DNA of 64,000 bases from Siphonobacter aquaeclarae. GTDB taxonomy: Bacteria > Bacteroidota > Bacteroidia > Cytophagales > Spirosomataceae. The notes beneath the pieces were generated by a model, which was not told where the DNA came from, ran no database searches, and worked only from the letters and a program-made list of their open reading frames with translations. Positions 59,792 through 64,000 of this stretch are shown piece by piece. The stretch's first letter is position 1, and every line of letters starts with the position of its first letter. The stretch spans positions 650,097 through 714,096 of the forward strand of contig NZ_FNGS01000004.1 of assembly GCF_900103285.1 (NCBI RefSeq). Reading direction: 5' to 3'. The position numbers and the translations under genes were made by a program.

Positions 59792-60469
59792 ATGCTGGTA
59801 CTTTCTCTGGATACCTCCACGCGGGTCTGTTCGGTAGCGCTTCATCAAAACGGAGCGCTGCTTGGCTGTTATGAGTTGCTGACCGAAAAAACGCATTCTT
59901 CCCTGCTCACGACGCTCATACAGGACCTGGTTACCCATGCAGGTTTTTCGCTGGGCGACCTGGACCAGATTGCCGTTGCCAAAGGGCCCGGTTCCTACAC
60001 CGGCCTGCGCATCGGCGTGTCGACGGCCAAAGGGCTGTGTTTTTCCCTCGATAAGCCCCTTGTTTCGGTGCATACCCTCGAGGCTATGGCCGCGCAGCTG
60101 ACGCCTTTTTACCCTTCCGACTACCTGCTGTGCCCCATGATCGACGCCCGGAGAATGGAAGTATACTGCGCTTTTTACCAGTCCGGAGAGCTCCGTCGGG
60201 AAACGGCGGCCGTCATCATAGACGAAAACAGCTTTTCTGATCTGCTCGATACGAACCGGATTGTCTTTTTCGGAGACGGCGCGGCGAAGTGCCGGGAGAC
60301 CCTCGGCAAACATCCCAACGCTATCTTTCCTTCGACCGAAGTGCATCCCTCCGCCCGGACAGTCGGGCAATTGGTTGCCGCCGGAAAAGGCGCCACGGAA
60401 GACCTCGCCTCATTCGAACCGTTTTACCTGAAGGAATTTATCGGCACAACACCCAAAAACCGGCTCTGA
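59792..60469 (+). CDS. tsaB: tRNA threonylcarbamoyladenosine biosynthesis protein TsaB
   Basis: 225 residues. MLVLSLDTSTRVCSVALHQN and IAVAKGPGSYTGLRIGVSTA are the ASKHA-fold hallmarks of TsaB, the inactive TsaD paralogue that dimerises with TsaD in the complex forming t6A37 in ANN-decoding tRNAs. Length and order fit the family. It is monocistronic: its own promoter lies directly before it and a terminator follows. Confidence 0.95.
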   Translation: MLVLSLDTSTRVCSVALHQNGALLGCYELLTEKTHSSLLTTLIQDLVTHAGFSLGDLDQIAVAKGPGSYTGLRIGVSTAKGLCFSLDKPLVSVHTLEAMAAQLTPFYPSDYLLCPMIDARRMEVYCAFYQSGELRRETAAVIIDENSFSDLLDTNRIVFFGDGAAKCRETLGKHPNAIFPSTEVHPSARTVGQLVAAGKGATEDLASFEPFYLKEFIGTTPKNRL

Positions 60470-60557
60470 GTACTTTCGCCCAATCTCTACTCCCCTTATT
60501 TTCAGGAAATTAGGCCTTATTCTCATTGCAGAATAGTCCAGTTACTACCCCAAACAG

Positions 60558-60584
60558 ACCGGATAGAAACTAATCCGGTTTTTT
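60558..60584 (+). terminator. Intrinsic terminator after tsaB
   Basis: ACCGGAT (60558-60564) pairs with ATCCGGT (60573-60579) and is followed by T residues to 60584. The remaining sequence to 60767 shows only a 7-bp hairpin (TCCCGGT 60722-60728 with ACCGGGA 60736-60742) shortly before the next start codon. Confidence 0.75.
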
Positions 60585-60767
60585 CTTGCCTGTTCCGTCC
60601 GGCGGGTTAATTTCGAGTTGGCTTAGGCTCCGGTTGTCCCACCCCTTTGCCTGCCTCTGTTTCAGCCACTTGGGTATTCTTACCCGGCCATTTCCTGCCA
60701 GCGTCCGCCTATGAAAGTACATCCCGGTCACGGTTACCGGGACACATGACCCATCCTTTATCTGGAC

Positions 60768-63700
60768 ATGAAACGATACTTACTTTCGGTTGCGCTTCTA
60801 TGGGGCGCCTGTGGCGGTATTGCCGCCCAGAATCTGGTCATTAACGAACTCATGGCTTCCAACGACAATGCCGTGGCCGATCCCACGGGCAGTCACGAAG
60901 ACTGGTTCGAGCTGTACAATCCTACCGGCTCACCGGTCAATATCGGCGGTTATTACGTAACGGACGACCTCGCAAACAAAACCAAATACCGGATACCGAC
61001 CGGATCTTCCCAGACCGTAGTACCGGCCAATGGCTTTCTCGTCCTGTGGGCGAGCGAAGCGTTGTCGCGCGGGCCGCTGCATGTCAACTTCAAACTTTCC
61101 GCGGGCGGCGAACAGCTGGGCCTCATCGCGCCCGACGGGGTAACGGTCGTCAGCAGCCTGACCTTCGGCCCTCAGCGAACCGACGTTTCCTATGGCCGGA
61201 AACCTGACGGAAGCGCCACCTGGGTCTATTTCCCGACCAGCACGCCGGGGATCAGCAATAACGCGGCGACAGGATTCGGCTCCTTCCTTTCAGCGCCGGT
61301 ATTCTCGGTTTCCGGCGGTTTTTACAGTTCTCCTGTGTCGTTGACGCTCTCAGCTCCTGATCCCGGCGCAACGATTTACTATACAACAGACGGTTCCGAT
61401 CCGGACCCCGGGAACCTCTCAGGCTCGCCATTTCCCTACAAAAACCAATATCCGGAAAGCCCCGGACAGCCGTTTGGTCCCGTATTGTATCAGAAAAATG
61501 TAACGAGAACCTATTCGGGTCCTCTTCCCATTGCCGACAGTACCGGCAAGGCCAACCGGGTTTCGGCGAAGTCGTCCACCTTTTCGTTTACGCCCTCGTA
61601 CCTGCCGTCTTTCCCGGTCGCGAAAGGTACCGTCGTGAGGGCTATTGCGGTCAAAGCGGGAAGTCTTTCCAGTACCGTCGTCACCCAGACCTATTTTATC
61701 CGGGATGTGAATGCGCGGTACTCGCTTCCGGTAGTTTCCATTTCGGGTGACGAAAGGAATCTGTTTGACTACTTCTCAGGCATCTACACGGCCGGCGCGA
61801 AGTTCGACTCCATCCGGATGGTCGACCAGACCAACCCGGCCGTTACGTGTACCCAGGGTAATTATTCCAATTCCGGAGATGCCTGGGAGCGCCGGGCAAA
61901 CGTCGAGTATTTCGTCAGCAGCGGATCTGTTCTCAACCAGCCGGCCGGGCTGCGGATTAACGGCGCATGCTCCAGGTCCTTCGCCCGCAAATCGCTTCGT
62001 CTTTACGGAGAAGACGATTTTGCCTATCCTTTTTTCTCCAATCGCCCGCCGGATGTTTTCAGCCGTCGCCTGATTCTCCGCGCAGGCGGAAACGACTGGA
62101 CCTATACCCTGATGATTGATCCGTTGTCCCAGACGCTGGTCAATCACCTGCCGTTCGGGACGCAGGCCAACCGGCCGGCTATTGTCTTTCTCAACGGCGA
62201 ATACTGGGGCCTGCATACCCTCATGGAGCGGTATGACCGCTTTTACCTCAACCGTACCTACGGCGTCAGCACCGACAGCGTAGACCTCGTCACCGTTAGC
62301 TATTCGCCGGAGCTCGACGAAGGTGATCTGACCAATTACACTACCTTCGTCAACTACTTTGTCCAGAATAATCCTGTCAATTATGAGGTGGTGAAGACGA
62401 TGATGGACATCGAAAACTTCACGGATTACCAGATCTCGGAGATCTTCTTCGCCAATACCGATTGGCCGTACAATAACCAGGCATTATGGCGAAAAAAGAC
62501 GACATCCTATCAACCGGGCGCGGGCCGGCAGGACGGACGCTGGCGGTGGCTGATGAAAGACATGGATTTCGGATTGGGGTACTGGAATCCGGTTACCCAC
62601 AATACCCTCAACTATGCCTCCGTCACCCAGTCGAATATCCCGCTGGTTGACCTCGTCAACCAATATAACCGTCCCCTGCGGCGGATGCTGGACCTCACCA
62701 ATTACCGGAACTATTTCATCAACCGCTTCGCTGATCTGCTGAATACTACCTTCCTTTCCACCCGGACCGAAAGTATTTTCAATGCCTTTAAACAGGAGTA
62801 CGATCCGGAAATGCAGCAGCACTTCTCCCGGTGGCCTATTGAGAATACCTATTCCGGATGGCTGAGTAACCTGGAAACGATCCGGAACTTTCTCCTCCAG
62901 CGTCCGCAGAATGTCAGAAACCATATCCGGAGCCGGTTCGGGCTGTCTTCCAACCGAAACCTGACCGTCAATGTCTCCGACGCGGCTCAGGGATATGTCA
63001 AAGTCAATACCATCGATGTACTGCCTGCTACTCCCGGTGTACCCGCCAATCCATACCCGTGGACCGGTATCTACTTTCAGGGCGTGCCGGTAACGGTGGT
63101 CGCCAAACCCAATCGCGGCTACAAATTTCAACACTGGAAAGACGGAGCAACGATATTGACGACAGATACGACGCTGACGCTGGCATCGCTTACTGCCGAC
63201 CGCACCCTGCTGGCCGTTTTCGTCGTCGACTCGGCCTTCAACAGCAAGCCGCCGGCCTATAACCTGGTCCTGTGCGACTACCGTTTCCAGAGCTGGGATG
63301 CTGCCGCGCCGGCCGGTACCTATCCGCCCAATATGCAGTTTGTCTCGATGAATCAGGACGATCCGGGCCTTACTGCGGTTCCTGCCGATACGGTTAAAGG
63401 CGCCTACAACTACTCCTCCCGCACCCGCATCAACGGCCTGGGTAGTAACGGAATCGCCTTTATCAATACCGGCAACGACAATACCAATCCGGGGTATGTA
63501 CCGAGCCGCCTGGGAGGTGCGCTGCTGGCCCTGCGGACGCTCGGGCTCAACCAGGCCTTTGTGCAGTGGACCGGCGGGACAGTCACGCCCAACAGCCGGC
63601 AGTACCGCATCCGCCTGCGCTACCGGATCGGAGATACCGGCCCGTTTCAGGACCTGACCGACGGCGGCGGTAATCCCGTCGAATACGTCCGGAATACTAC

Positions 63701-64000
63701 TGCCGGCCATAGCCAGACCTTCGGCCCGGTGGCGCTGCCGGCGGCGTTGCTCAACCAGCCTTACGTACAATTACTGTGGCAGTATTATTACACGGGCATA
63801 GGCACGTCGGGGTCGAGGGATCAGCTTCGGATCGACGATATTGTTGTTTCCAGGGATAAATGCGAGAGCGTGGCATCGGGAAGCTGGCAGGTCAAAACGA
63901 CCTGGAGCTGCGGGCGGGTACCGTCGGTTTGCGACGACGTCGTGATCAAAAACGGACACGTTATCACCATTGCGAATGCCGAAGCCCGAAACCTGCAACT
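60768..64000 (+). CDS. Large secreted CotH-kinase family protein, 3' truncated by the window
   Basis: 1077 residues are visible from ATG 60768 with no stop before the window end. Signal peptide MKRYLLSVALLWGACGGIAA; lamin-tail domain (about 22-145; NLVINELMASNDNAVADPTG); chitobiase/hexosaminidase C-terminal-like domain (GATIYYTTDGSDPDPGN, about 203-219); CotH kinase-like domain (about 320-690) with GACSRSFARKSLRLYGED and WLMKDMDFGLGYW, matching the family's Ser/Lys and D-x-D positions; an InlB B-repeat-like segment (GYKFQHWKDG, about 783); and at the edge GSWQVKTTWSCGRVPS, the opening of a repeat common in Cytophagales T9SS proteins. A T9SS sorting domain is expected beyond the window. CotH proteins phosphorylate proteins in spore coats; the target here is unknown. 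Confidence 0.88.
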   Translation, partial: MKRYLLSVALLWGACGGIAAQNLVINELMASNDNAVADPTGSHEDWFELYNPTGSPVNIGGYYVTDDLANKTKYRIPTGSSQTVVPANGFLVLWASEALSRGPLHVNFKLSAGGEQLGLIAPDGVTVVSSLTFGPQRTDVSYGRKPDGSATWVYFPTSTPGISNNAATGFGSFLSAPVFSVSGGFYSSPVSLTLSAPDPGATIYYTTDGSDPDPGNLSGSPFPYKNQYPESPGQPFGPVLYQKNVTRTYSGPLPIADSTGKANRVSAKSSTFSFTPSYLPSFPVAKGTVVRAIAVKAGSLSSTVVTQTYFIRDVNARYSLPVVSISGDERNLFDYFSGIYTAGAKFDSIRMVDQTNPAVTCTQGNYSNSGDAWERRANVEYFVSSGSVLNQPAGLRINGACSRSFARKSLRLYGEDDFAYPFFSNRPPDVFSRRLILRAGGNDWTYTLMIDPLSQTLVNHLPFGTQANRPAIVFLNGEYWGLHTLMERYDRFYLNRTYGVSTDSVDLVTVSYSPELDEGDLTNYTTFVNYFVQNNPVNYEVVKTMMDIENFTDYQISEIFFANTDWPYNNQALWRKKTTSYQPGAGRQDGRWRWLMKDMDFGLGYWNPVTHNTLNYASVTQSNIPLVDLVNQYNRPLRRMLDLTNYRNYFINRFADLLNTTFLSTRTESIFNAFKQEYDPEMQQHFSRWPIENTYSGWLSNLETIRNFLLQRPQNVRNHIRSRFGLSSNRNLTVNVSDAAQGYVKVNTIDVLPATPGVPANPYPWTGIYFQGVPVTVVAKPNRGYKFQHWKDGATILTTDTTLTLASLTADRTLLAVFVVDSAFNSKPPAYNLVLCDYRFQSWDAAAPAGTYPPNMQFVSMNQDDPGLTAVPADTVKGAYNYSSRTRINGLGSNGIAFINTGNDNTNPGYVPSRLGGALLALRTLGLNQAFVQWTGGTVTPNSRQYRIRLRYRIGDTGPFQDLTDGGGNPVEYVRNTTAGHSQTFGPVALPAALLNQPYVQLLWQYYYTGIGTSGSRDQLRIDDIVVSRDKCESVASGSWQVKTTWSCGRVPSVCDDVVIKNGHVITIANAEARNLQ

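Overview
This window looks like a chromosome segment of a Bacteroidota bacterium, most probably Cytophagales (Spirosomataceae/Cytophagaceae-like). The evidence is four SusC/SusD pairs, a FecI/FecR-type sigma/anti-sigma pair feeding a SusC with an STN domain, a fused CcoN-CcoO cbb3 oxidase, promoters of the TAnnTTTG type without Shine-Dalgarno sequences, and a trace of a type IX secretion sorting domain. GC content is visibly above 50% except in one AT-rich island. No rRNA, tRNA, CRISPR array, transposase or phage gene was recognised.

Layout. 1-6464: the end of an unidentified protein, a repeat hairpin and strong terminator, then the cbb3 oxidase operon ccoS-ccoNO-ccoQ-ccoP-ccoG-ccoH-TauE/SafE-like exporter. 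6465-9373: an AT-rich island holding a modular protein with a hydrophobic C-terminal domain, a very AT-rich multi-pass membrane protein and a glycosyltransferase, ending in a remnant of a T9SS sorting domain. 9374-17257: housekeeping genes (rqcH, an ABC ATPase with a probable permease, a P1-family peptidase, miaA, a HhH-GPD DNA glycosylase, a sodium:solute symporter with a 41-residue membrane peptide). 17379-28523: two SusC/SusD loci on the minus strand separated by a DeoR-type regulator, the second with a DUF4397 lipoprotein. 28985-36511: aroB, a Crp/Fnr-family regulator, a small unknown protein and a complete RND efflux operon (adaptor, pump, TolC-like channel). 36638-41737: a tandem pair of related membrane proteins, a small secreted protein and a large FAD/Fe-S D-2-hydroxyacid dehydrogenase-type protein. 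41734-42312: a deeply palindromic non-coding element between convergent genes. 42309-50434: SusD/SusC with FecR and a divergent ECF sigma factor, then a small beta-barrel protein. 50475-52982: a MATE exporter behind an apparent leader-peptide attenuator, then a pirin. 53031-57683: the fourth SusC/SusD pair. 58323-64000: a DUF4440-like protein, csaA, tsaB and the first 1077 residues of a large secreted CotH-kinase protein.

How it works together. The cco genes encode the subunits and most assembly factors of a high-affinity terminal oxidase; the copper ATPase CcoI is not seen. The four SusCD systems import unidentified substrates: no glycoside hydrolase or polysaccharide lyase lies next to any of them. 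One pair is probably under sigma/anti-sigma control and one may be under the DeoR-type regulator. Two efflux systems (RND and MATE) are present.

The most interesting non-routine signals are: (1) a 30-codon leader ORF with mutually exclusive hairpins before the MATE gene, the arrangement of a ribosome-mediated transcription attenuator; (2) the AT-rich island, which could be an effector/immunity-like module; (3) the 579-bp nested palindrome whose ends contain the stop codons of both flanking genes; (4) a family of short tandem/inverted intergenic repeats; (5) promoters sitting 4-6 nt upstream of start codons, implying leaderless mRNAs.
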